This document shows, in pieces, positions 1-6,861 of a stretch of DNA of 64,000 bases. Positions within the stretch are counted from its first letter, which is position 1. Every line of letters begins with the position of its first letter. This DNA is from Nocardiopsis flavescens (GTDB lineage: Bacteria > Actinomycetota > Actinomycetes > Streptosporangiales > Streptosporangiaceae). Made by a program: the position numbers and the translations under genes. The DNA lies in the NCBI RefSeq assembly GCF_900141985.1, contig NZ_FQZK01000001.1, positions 720,003 through 784,002 of the forward strand, read 5' to 3'. The notes below the pieces were generated by a model. The model had not been told where the DNA came from, searched no databases, and saw nothing but the letters and a program-made list of their open reading frames with translations.

Positions 1-410
1 TGGTGGTCGCGGTGACCTCGGCCTCGGTCCAGGACCGGGCCGGCGGGCACCGGGTCCTCCGAGCGCTGGCGGCCCGGTTCCCGACGGTGGGGCTGGTATG
101 GGCCGACGCGGGGTACGCCTACAAGGTCGACAGCGGCCTGCTCACCTGGGCGTACGACAGGTTCAAGCTGGTGGTGGAGATCGTGCGGCGCAGCGACGAC
201 GCCCGGGGGTTCCAGGTGCTGCCCCGCCGGTGGGTGGTCGAGCGCACCTTCGGATGGCTGGTGCGCAACCGCCGTCTGGCCCGCGACTACGAACGCCTCA
301 CCATCAACTCCGAGGCCATGGTCAAGATCGCGATGATCCGATTGATGGCCACACGCCTGGCCGGTCAGAGCCAGCGGTGGAGCAACCGCTCCACCGACCA
401 GAGCGTGTAA
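1..410 (+). CDS. IS5-group DDE transposase, C-terminal part (left-truncated by window)
   Basis: The frame is already open at the left edge, so only about the last 135 residues are visible. They read as the end of an RNase H-like DDE transposase of the IS5 group common in actinomycetes. A W-A-D-A-G-Y strand lies near residue 35. A W-V-V-E-R-T-F-G-W-L motif near residues 77-86 carries the last catalytic Glu and the conserved Arg. The frame stops with TAA at 408-410. I see no clear terminal inverted repeat downstream, so the right end of the element is undefined. Function (cut-and-paste transposition) follows from the family; activity cannot be judged from a fragment. Confidence 0.85.
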   Translation, partial: VVAVTSASVQDRAGGHRVLRALAARFPTVGLVWADAGYAYKVDSGLLTWAYDRFKLVVEIVRRSDDARGFQVLPRRWVVERTFGWLVRNRRLARDYERLTINSEAMVKIAMIRLMATRLAGQSQRWSNRSTDQSV

Positions 411-543
411 TCACCCGCATATCCGACAGTCACTCAGGCCGGCCTGGCGTGATCAGGCCTTGGGTGAGCGAACCGTCTCGGCGTGGGCTGCGAGGTATCA
501 GGAGGCGCGGTCCGCCTGGGTAGTCGAATAAGGGGCGCTGCCG

Positions 544-766
544 ATGCTGATGCGGCGGATCGGTCTCAGTGACAAGGTGCTGGTGGTGGGGGACGTGATC
601 CGGCCCGAGGTCCTGGCGGGGTGCTCCCGGAGGAGCCGGCGGCGCTGGTCCGCCGGGCCCGGTTGTACCCGGAGGGGATGGAAGACCCGCGGGTACTGGA
701 ACAGAGGATGGAGCTCTTGGGCCAGGTCGGGAGTAGCCTGCTCGTGGGGTGGAGAAGACCTCCCTG
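544..766 (+). pseudogene. Remnant of a small actinobacterial protein, frameshifted
   Basis: No intact gene covers 411-924. An open frame begins at ATG 544 and loses coding character near 620. From about 623 to TGA 764-766 a different frame reads A-R-L-Y-P-E then R-M-E-L-L-G-Q-V-G-S-S-L-L-V-G-W. That tail matches, in order and spacing, the end of the broken gene at 54692-55280 (A-R-L-Y-P, R-M-V-L-L-E-Q-V-G-S-D-L-L, W-P-P). I read this as a frameshifted relic of the same unnamed family. The rest of 411-924 shows nothing else I can support. Confidence 0.4.
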
Positions 767-924
767 ACCCGGCCCTCCAGCGTTTTCGGGCCGGCCTCCC
801 CGCCTTGGCGGCAGCCGAGGTTGATTTTCACGTGAGGAATCTTGGGAAATGAACCCAGTTCATTTTCCCCTACCGAAAAGGCCAGGGAAATTCGGACCGA
901 ACCTGGGGAGCTACGCCTGCGAGG

Positions 925-1407
925 TCAGTCGCACCACGACGGGTCCACACGTGAGCTAATGGCAGACTGCCCGCTCGTGGTTCGGATTTCACCCTGGTAA
1001 GACACGCAACTTCCTCGCGTTGAGCCGTAAGCGGCCGCGAAGTGGCCGTAGTAACCCCCGTCTCGGAAATATCCGGTGCTGGGGTAGACGTAAAGGTGGA
1101 TCTCTGTCCACGTGCTCACACCGTGGACGGAAGAGTGTGTCTTCAATGCGATCGCGCAGTTCTGCTGGTAAGTCGGGCTCCACAGCAGGTATGCGGTACC
1201 CAGGCGGGTTGTCCCGTTCCTGAGGATGATGCCGTTCGAGTGCTGAAGGGTGTAGCTTCCGCTGTACCACTTGCAACCGTCAGCTGACCGTACCGCTTCG
1301 TCGAGTGTGTGCGCGGAAGCAGGGGATGCTGACAGAAAAACGGCGCTCACCATCACGGCGAACATCATTGCGGCATAGCGAAAGCCTCGCCTTATATTGG
1401 AAGTCAA
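925..1407 (-). CDS. Small secreted protein of unknown function
   Basis: The start is TTG at 1407, chosen because AAGGAG sits 6 bases upstream. Translation gives 160 residues. A typical Sec signal peptide comes first: Arg at positions 6-7, a hydrophobic stretch to about residue 28, then A-S-P-A-S-A-H as the likely cleavage site. The mature part of about 128 residues is rich in Tyr, Ser, Thr and Gly and has four Cys, which could form two disulfides outside the cell. I do not recognise a family. The gene stands alone between transposase fragments, and its lower GC and mixed codon use compared with neighbours fit recent acquisition. Confidence 0.7.
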   Translation of the reverse strand: MTSNIRRGFRYAAMMFAVMVSAVFLSASPASAHTLDEAVRSADGCKWYSGSYTLQHSNGIILRNGTTRLGTAYLLWSPTYQQNCAIALKTHSSVHGVSTWTEIHLYVYPSTGYFRDGGYYGHFAAAYGSTRGSCVSYQGEIRTTSGQSAISSRVDPSWCD

Positions 1408-1610
1408 TCGTACTCCTTGGGGCCGAATTCAGATAACCAAGATAGTCGCCAGTTCACGACTCGTCTGGGCAGTGACCGGGTTCGGTCAAAAGCTTGACAG
1501 TTTGAGTCTGGCCGAAACCCAGCCAACAGCGATTGCTGACTCCTGCGATCGTGGACCGCATTGGTGTGTCCTGCGTCTTTCGGAGTCGGACTTCTGGATC
1601 CTGGGACCAC

Positions 1611-1751
1611 GTGACCCTTGAAGGAGCACATCGTGGATACCCCGACCAGTTCCGCCGCAAGGTCCTGAACCTGGTCCAGGCCGGACGCAACGTCGCGGAC
1701 GTGGCAAACGATCTGGACATCAGCACCGAGACGATCTACGCCTGGCGGTGA
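1611..1751 (+). pseudogene. Fragment of an IS3-type OrfA (helix-turn-helix end)
   Basis: From GTG 1611 the frame reads Y-P-D-Q-F-R-R-K-V-L-N-L-V-Q-A-G-R-N-V and then D-I-S-T-E-T-I-Y-A-W before stopping at TGA 1749-1751. This is the N-terminal helix-turn-helix of IS3-family OrfA proteins, which bind the terminal repeats of the element. A full OrfA is about 90-110 residues; only about 45 are present and no OrfB follows. It is a truncated remnant. Confidence 0.7.
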
Positions 1752-1856
1752 CTTTGGCTTCTACCATGCTCTCTGCACGAGCGGAGGTGAGCCGTCACCG
1801 TGCACGGCGGGGCCGACGGCGAGGACGCGCTCTCCGCGCGAGCGGAGATGAGCCGG

Positions 1857-2010
1857 TCAGCACCTCCACCGCCGGGCCCTCGACGTCGTGATCTGGCCGT
1901 CGTCGATGTACATGGTGACGTGGAAGGGGGCCGGGCCGCTGCCGGTGTCGTGGAAAAGCAGTTCACCCGGAGCGAAGCCACCGCCCCCAGTTGCCCGATC
2001 CGGGTCGAAT
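1857..2010 (-). pseudogene. Possible NlpC/P60-like C-terminal remnant
   Basis: On the minus strand a short frame ending at TGA (1857-1859) reads G-F-A-P-G-E-L-L-F-H-D-T, then F-H-V-T-M-Y-I-D-D-G-Q-I. This resembles the G-D-L-L-F and H-V-G-M-Y-I-G-D-G core of NlpC/P60 endopeptidases. There is no start, and the catalytic Cys region is absent. It is a decayed piece at best. The rest of 1752-2017 shows no gene. Confidence 0.25.
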
Positions 2011-2017
2011 CATCTAA

Positions 2018-2038
2018 ATTGAGCTTCATAGACTCAAC
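2018..2038 (+). promoter_or_regulatory. HAIR-like inverted repeat (HspR-type operator)
   Basis: The sequence ATTGAGC-N7-ACTCAAC matches the HAIR consensus CTTGAGT-N7-ACTCAAG at 5 of 7 and 6 of 7 arm positions with the exact 7-base spacer. It lies 15 bases before the start of the Hsp20-like gene and overlaps the likely promoter, where a repressor would block transcription. HspR binding is an inference from this match; no hspR gene is in the window. Confidence 0.65.
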
Positions 2039-2053
2039 CCAGGAGGTGGTCTG

Positions 2054-2485
2054 ATGCCGTTCGCGTCGTCGGTGTTCACCGGGGCTCCCCGGGCCGGGGC
2101 CCGGCCCGTCCACGCTCCCCCGGAAGTGGTCCGGGTGGACCAGGGAAGCGAGGACGGCTCCCATCTGGTCGAGGTGCGTTTCGGCCTCTGGACGGACGCC
2201 TCACAGTTGGCGCTGGTTCGGGACGGGCACAGGCTGCTGATGGTCTCGCGCCCCGACGGGGCACTGCTGCGCGAGATCGCGTTCCCCGGGCCGGTGGCGT
2301 GGGACCGCATGGAGGTCCGGTACACCGGAGGGCTCCTCACGGTCCGGGCCCCCGAGGCACACCGCTCCCCCGTGCCGGTCCGGCCCCTCCTGCGGGCTCC
2401 CCGCAGGCACTCCCTCCTGCGCTCCCTGCGGGAGCGGGTGGCCGCCTGGCTGGACCGCCTGGGACGGGACCGCACCGGCTCCTGA
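2054..2485 (+). CDS. Hsp20/alpha-crystallin-like small heat-shock protein (divergent)
   Basis: The start is ATG 2054 behind AGGAGGT at 2041-2047; the product has 143 residues. Residues about 38-105 follow an alpha-crystallin domain. The end of the domain is the clearest part: F-P-G-P-V, then M-E-V-R-Y-T-G-G-L-L-T-V-R-A-P-E, equivalent to the I-E-A-R-Y-E-N-G-V-L-T-V motif of Hsp20 proteins. Small heat-shock proteins hold unfolding proteins in the cytoplasm until ATP-dependent chaperones refold them. The C-terminal tail is Arg-rich and lacks a clear I-X-I oligomerisation motif, so this is a divergent member. The HAIR-like operator directly upstream supports heat-shock regulation. A CS-domain protein of other function is the alternative. 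Confidence 0.6.
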   Translation: MPFASSVFTGAPRAGARPVHAPPEVVRVDQGSEDGSHLVEVRFGLWTDASQLALVRDGHRLLMVSRPDGALLREIAFPGPVAWDRMEVRYTGGLLTVRAPEAHRSPVPVRPLLRAPRRHSLLRSLRERVAAWLDRLGRDRTGS

Positions 2486-2504
2486 GATACGCAGCCGCGG
2501 ACAC

Positions 2505-2525
2505 GGCACCGACCGGGCCGGTGCC
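2505..2525 (+). terminator. Hairpin between convergent genes
   Basis: GGCACCG and CGGTGCC form a 7-bp stem around a 7-base loop, 20 bases after the Hsp20-like gene and before the end of the convergent esterase gene. There is no T-tract, so it is a weak terminator candidate. Confidence 0.35.
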
Positions 2526-2618
2526 CTTCCGGCCCTCGCCGGAGGGGCGCCGGTGGCGGGTGGAGCGCGCCACGGCCCGACCGGCCGGACACCGCCGCCC
2601 CACCGAAGGGGACGGGCC

Positions 2619-4481
2619 CTAAGCAATCGGTCCGTCGTAGTCCATCCAGAAGTCGACGGCCTCCGGGCGCGGGCGGGGCGCCACCGAGCTGCCGCCGTCG
2701 AACTCCATGACCTGTTCGGGGGCTTCCCGCACCGTCGGCCAGGCGGGGAGTCCGGGGCCGTTGGGGTCGCCGGTGCGCGCGAAGTTGCTCCAGTAGGCGC
2801 TCATCTGGTCGCGGAGCCGGTAGTCGGTCTCGGTGTACTCTGCGTCGCCGTCCGCGCCGAGGTTGGCGTAGGCGTAGGCCACCTCCGCGCCGTGGTAGGC
2901 GCCGTACTTCTCCAGCCCGTCCTCCGGGGGGACGTGTGAGAAATGGTAGAGGTAGGCGCCCGATGCTCCGGTCCGTGTCTGTAGGCGGGCCCAGCGGTGC
3001 ATCGCCCTGGTCATGACCATGTCGGTCCGGGCCTGCAGGAGCGAGTCGAGCACCTGTTCCTCCGTCCGTCCGGGGTAGAGCTCCAGGAACCGCTCCGCGT
3101 CCCCGCCGTGGTCGGCCCGCACCGTGGCGTGGTACTCGTCGACGTCGGTGTCCGGTGGCAGGGCCAGGGCCAGGGAGGCCTCGTCCGCGTTGCTGCCGAG
3201 CAGCGTCGGCACGTCCAGCTGGTCCCCCGCCGCGTAGACGTCCGCGGGCGGGGCGCTGAGCACGTGACCGTCGATGAAGGGCCGCCAGTGGCCCGCCAGC
3301 GGCTCCGCGGCCTCCAGAACGCGGTCGAGGGGCATCGCCCGCATCTCCTCCAGGGTGGCCCCGCCCAGCGCCTCGCTCAGGCGGAGCCCGGCGTCCGCGG
3401 CGGCCTCCCCCGTGTCGTACTGGTCGCCGTCCTCCGTGTTCCCGGCGGTTCCCATGCACGCTCCGCTGCCCGCGATGATGCCGTCCACGAGGTCCTCGGC
3501 CAGCGGGGTCGCGCCCAGGACGCACACGCTCTCGCCGCCGGCCGACTCCCCGGCGACGGTCACCCGGTCGGGGTCGCCGCCGAAGGCGGCGATGTTGTCG
3601 CGGATCCATTCCAGGGCGGCGATCTGGTCCTGGAGCCCGTAATTGCCGGAGGCCTCGCTCCCGGACTCGTCGGCGAGGTCGGGGTGGGCGAGGAAGCCGA
3701 GGACGCCCAGCCGGTAGTTGAGGGTCACGGTGATCACCTCGCCCCGGGAGGCGAGGGCCGCGCCGTCGTAGAGCGGCAGCGCACCGGAGCCGGTCGTGAA
3801 GCCGCCGCCGGGGATGTAGACGAGGACGGGCAGCCGCTCCGCACCGCGCTGGGTCGCCCGCCAGACGTTGAGGGAGAGGCTGTCCTCGCCGACCGGATAC
3901 GGGTTGAGGAGGGTCTCCGCCAGCGGGACGTCGATGACCTGAGAGAGAGCCCGGGTGATGAAGGAGGACTCTCCCTGGACGGGGACGTCGGAGAAGCGGT
4001 CGGCGGTGAACACCTCCGTGCGCGGCAGGGGCGGCCGGGGCGCCCTCCAGCGCAGCTCTCCCTCCGGAGGCCGGGCGTAGGGGATGCCCGCGAAGACCTC
4101 CACCGTGCCGGGGTCGTTGAGGACCCCCTGGACGGGTCCCTCCCGCGTGTGGACGAGTTCGGTGGGGGTGCGGTCCTGCCCGCCCGCAAGACGGTGCTGC
4201 GGCGCCGGATGGGCCGCCAGCGCCGTGGCGCAGACGAGCACGCCCGCGAGCAGCCACGCCCCGGTCCGCAGCAGGCGGCGGCCCCGCAGCCACCAGCGGG
4301 CCGTCGCGCCCAGGGCCACCAGCAGCAGCGCGATCAGAGCCCACCCCCACCAGGGGCTCCGGTTGAGCCACAGGACCACGCCGGCGGCCACCGCGACGGC
4401 CGCCCATGGCAGCACGTACCGCGCGAGCCCGAGCCCTCGCCGGGGGCCGGCCGGTCGTGGCTTTCGCCTGTCGGTTCCCAT
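2619..4481 (-). CDS. Membrane-anchored type-B carboxylesterase
   Basis: I chose ATG 4481 because a purine-rich GGAGAGCGGGAG site precedes it; a longer open frame upstream has no ribosome site. The 620-residue product has three hydrophobic segments at about 22-40, 44-64 and 73-91, and then an alpha/beta-hydrolase domain facing outward. The nucleophile is Ser313 in G-E-S-A-G-G. The acid is probably the Glu in S-N-A-D-E-A-S and the base the His in G-A-Y-H-G-A-E. The oxyanion motif is P-G-G-G-F. The family (carboxylesterase/p-nitrobenzyl esterase type) hydrolyses short acyl esters; the natural substrate is not visible. The three-helix N-terminal anchor is unusual, since most type-B esterases are soluble or have one signal peptide. 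Confidence 0.85.
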   Translation of the reverse strand: MGTDRRKPRPAGPRRGLGLARYVLPWAAVAVAAGVVLWLNRSPWWGWALIALLLVALGATARWWLRGRRLLRTGAWLLAGVLVCATALAAHPAPQHRLAGGQDRTPTELVHTREGPVQGVLNDPGTVEVFAGIPYARPPEGELRWRAPRPPLPRTEVFTADRFSDVPVQGESSFITRALSQVIDVPLAETLLNPYPVGEDSLSLNVWRATQRGAERLPVLVYIPGGGFTTGSGALPLYDGAALASRGEVITVTLNYRLGVLGFLAHPDLADESGSEASGNYGLQDQIAALEWIRDNIAAFGGDPDRVTVAGESAGGESVCVLGATPLAEDLVDGIIAGSGACMGTAGNTEDGDQYDTGEAAADAGLRLSEALGGATLEEMRAMPLDRVLEAAEPLAGHWRPFIDGHVLSAPPADVYAAGDQLDVPTLLGSNADEASLALALPPDTDVDEYHATVRADHGGDAERFLELYPGRTEEQVLDSLLQARTDMVMTRAMHRWARLQTRTGASGAYLYHFSHVPPEDGLEKYGAYHGAEVAYAYANLGADGDAEYTETDYRLRDQMSAYWSNFARTGDPNGPGLPAWPTVREAPEQVMEFDGGSSVAPRPRPEAVDFWMDYDGPIA

Positions 4482-5125
4482 CTCCCGCTCTCCGTTTCCA
4501 GGGCCGGGCCCCGGCTCGAACATTCTCACGTCACGCTTCGACGGCACAGTCGAGCCGGTTCCCCCGGGGCGCGAGGAAGGCCGTGCGGGTGCCGTCCGGG
4601 GAGATCGACGCATTGGTGCGCCGTGGGGAGTCGCAAAGGTCCCCGACAGTGTGGAGCCTGGGAAGTGCCTTGTTCTCCGGTCCTTGCCTCTGCGGCGTCG
4701 TCGCTGATCGGGTGCACTGCGATTCAAGCCGTCCAGGCGTGCGCCGGGCAGTGCCGCCACGTCAGCGGCTCGGCATGACGTTCCCGGGGGCGAGGGCGTG
4801 ACGTGGTGTCACCGCCGCGTCCGCCGCCCCTGGTGAGGCCATGTTCGAGCAAGGCCCCCGCACCCCGGGCCGCTCCGCGGGGCCGTCGCCGGTCGGACCG
4901 GCACGGACCGGCGCGGCCCGGGGACCTGGGCTCACCGCGTGCGGTGGACGCCGTCTTCGACGTCCGGGAACCGGTCGACCGGCGGCCCCTCAGGAGCGGC
5001 GGTCCGCCCGTGTCCGGCGGCGGGGCCGACCGGGTTCCCCGCCCGGGCCCTCCGGGCCGCCGCCGCGCGGACGCCGGACCCGGCGGGGTCCGCGCCCCGC
5101 GCACGCGGCAGCACGGCAGAGGTGT
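4482..5125. other. Gene-free stretch upstream of the esterase
   Basis: I see no supported gene in these 644 bases. One short perfect inverted repeat, GTGAC-N5-GTCAC at 4798-4812, could bind a regulator of the esterase gene, but nothing links it to a known factor. Confidence 0.4.
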
Positions 5126-5806
5126 TCATCCCGCGAACCTGGCGATGAGCGCGTCGGCCGCCTCCGCCGACGAGGCGGGGTTCTGCCCCGTGATCAGCAG
5201 TCCGTCCTCGACCACGTAGGAGCCCCAGTCCGCGCCCTTGGAGTAGTCCCCGCCGAGCCCGATCAACTCGTCCTCGACGAGGAAGGGGACCACGTCGACC
5301 AGTTCGACCGCGGCCTCCTCCGTGTTGGTGAAGCCGGTGACCCTCCTGCCCCGCACGAGCGGGGTGCCGTCCTCGGCGGTGACGTGGCGCAGCACGCCCG
5401 GCGCGTGGCAGACCAGCGCGACCGGCTTGCCCGAGCGGAGCGTGCTCTCGATCAGGCGGACGGAGGCGGGGTCCTCCGCGAGGTCCCACAGCGGGCCGTG
5501 GCCGCCGGGGTAGAAGACGGTGTCGTAGTCGTCGGCGGAGACCGAGTCCAGGCGCACCGTGTTCGCCAGCGCCGCGGTCGCCTCGGCGTTCGCCTCGAAC
5601 CAGTGGGTGTCGTCGGTCTGGAAGCCGGGCTCGTTGCTCTTGGGGTCCAGCGGCGGCCGGCCGCCGGCCGGCGAGGCGAGGGTGATGTCGTGGCCGGCCT
5701 CGATGAAGCGCCGGTACGGTGCGGCGAGCTCCTCAAGCCAGAAGCCGGTCTTCTTCCCGGTGTCGCCGAGCCGGTCGTGGGAGGTGAGGACGATGAGGAC
5801 CTTCAT
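5126..5806 (-). CDS. DJ-1/PfpI-family protein (Hsp31/glyoxalase III-like)
   Basis: The start is ATG 5806 with AGGGGAA upstream; the product has 226 residues. It has the class I glutamine-amidotransferase-like fold: F-Y-P-G-G-H-G around residue 98 and the nucleophile elbow A-L-V-C-H-A-P-G with Cys133-His134. The large insertion and the conserved Glu near residue 26 resemble the Hsp31 branch, whose members convert methylglyoxal to lactate without glutathione or repair glycated groups. It lies downstream of a NemR-like gene and has its own copy of the NemR-type operator at 5825-5839, so a role in reactive-carbonyl defence is likely. A chaperone role is the main alternative. Confidence 0.82.
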   Translation of the reverse strand: MKVLIVLTSHDRLGDTGKKTGFWLEELAAPYRRFIEAGHDITLASPAGGRPPLDPKSNEPGFQTDDTHWFEANAEATAALANTVRLDSVSADDYDTVFYPGGHGPLWDLAEDPASVRLIESTLRSGKPVALVCHAPGVLRHVTAEDGTPLVRGRRVTGFTNTEEAAVELVDVVPFLVEDELIGLGGDYSKGADWGSYVVEDGLLITGQNPASSAEAADALIARFAG

Positions 5807-5824
5807 GGTGTTCCCCTGTTCTAG

Positions 5825-5839
5825 TAGACTGGTCGTCTT
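5825..5839 (-). promoter_or_regulatory. NemR-type operator before the DJ-1 gene
   Basis: On the plus strand this reads TAGACTGGTCGTCTT, a TAGAC-N5-GTCT(A) palindrome with one arm base off. It lies 19 bases before the start codon and nearly repeats the site at 6499-6513 in front of the regulator itself. Confidence 0.6.
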
Positions 5840-5889
5840 GTCGATGGTTCGGATCCCCGTACCGCGGGACCAGGGGCCCGCAGGGCCCG

Positions 5890-6477
5890 TCACGCCAAGT
5901 GAAGCACGCGCGTGGTCGATGCGAGGGCGTTGTCCATCGCGGCCGGGTCGCGGTGGATCTTGGCCATGACGCTGGCTCCGAGCCACATGTCGTAGAGGGC
6001 CCGGGCCACGTCCCCCGGGCTTGCGTCGACGGACAGCGACCCGTCGGAGACGCCGGCCTCGATCATGCGCTGGAGGCGGTCGACAATTCCGGTCGTGCCC
6101 TCTTTCAGCGCCAGCCGCATCGGCTCGGAGAGGTCGGAGACCTCGGCGCCGAGCTTGACCGCCAGGCACTTGCCCCGGCAGTCCTCCAGGCTCTGCGTGT
6201 CGCGCCAGTTCCGCCAGTAGGCCATGAGCCGCTCGGCCGCCGATGCGCCGGTGGCCGCGAAGACCGCGTCCATCTCGCTCAGGTAGTCGGCGAAGTAGCT
6301 CTGTAGCATGGCCTCGCCGAAGGCGTCCTTGGAGCTGAACCAGTGGTAGAACGAACCCTTCGGAACACCGGCGGCGGTGAGCACCTCGTTGATGCCGACG
6401 GCCGACCACCCCTTGCGCGCCATGATGCCCTGCGCGGTGTCCAGGATGCGCTGGCGGGTGTCGGCGGAGGTGCTCAT
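5890..6477 (-). CDS. nemR: NemR-like TetR-family redox/electrophile regulator
   Basis: The start is ATG 6477; the product has 195 residues. A TetR helix-turn-helix occupies residues 8-50, with V-P-K-G-S-F-Y-H-W-F at the recognition helix. The ligand domain carries K-C-L-A-V-K-L-G-A-E-V-S-D-L-S-E, closely matching the region around Cys106 of E. coli NemR. Cys104 and Lys173 here stand where E. coli has Cys106 and Lys175, the pair recalled to form its reversible redox switch. A nearby Cys100 is extra. NemR represses carbonyl and bleach detoxification genes and lets go when oxidised. The gene precedes the DJ-1-like gene by 83 bases in the same direction, and near-identical palindromes precede both, implying autorepression and joint control. 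Confidence 0.85.
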   Translation of the reverse strand: MSTSADTRQRILDTAQGIMARKGWSAVGINEVLTAAGVPKGSFYHWFSSKDAFGEAMLQSYFADYLSEMDAVFAATGASAAERLMAYWRNWRDTQSLEDCRGKCLAVKLGAEVSDLSEPMRLALKEGTTGIVDRLQRMIEAGVSDGSLSVDASPGDVARALYDMWLGASVMAKIHRDPAAMDNALASTTRVLHLA

Positions 6478-6498
6478 GGAGCCAGGCTAACACCGAAT

Positions 6499-6513
6499 TA
6501 GACCAGTCGTCTA
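6499..6513 (-). promoter_or_regulatory. NemR-type operator before nemR
   Basis: TAGACCAGTCGTCTA is a TAGAC-N5-GTCTA palindrome 21 bases upstream of the regulator start. Its reverse strand, TAGACGACTGGTCTA, differs by one base deletion from the E. coli NemR box as I recall it (TAGACC-N4-GGTCTA). Confidence 0.65.
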
Positions 6514-6861
6514 GAGCGGTCCGCCCCGACCCCCGGGCGCCGCGGACACGACCACCCGGCCTGCCTCGGCCCCCGGCACGACCCGGCCTGTCCGGCGCCG
6601 GGTGCACCGGAGGGACGGAGCGGACCCGCCGCCGCGGAGCGGTCGGCGAGGGCACGCCGTGCCCTGCTCTTCCCTTGCGCCGCGGTCGGCAAAGGGACAC
6701 GAAGTCTCGATTCGAACACGACATCCGCCGAAAAATCTCGAAGCGGTGTTATTCCGGCGTCAGGTGTTGTGGCTCACGGAGCGGGAGGCGATGATCCCCG
6801 TCTGTGACACCACGGAGGCGCAAGAACCCCCTCGCGCCTTCGCAACGAAAGGAGAACGGAC
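6514..6861. other. Upstream region of the putP-like gene
   Basis: These 348 bases hold no supported gene. The last third is less GC-rich and presumably carries the promoter of the symporter gene; I could not define -35 and -10 boxes with confidence. Confidence 0.4.

Noticed and set aside
2026..4407. Long alternative minus frame over the esterase
   Set aside because: Shadow of the esterase gene in another frame: Arg/Pro/Gly-rich with no motif.
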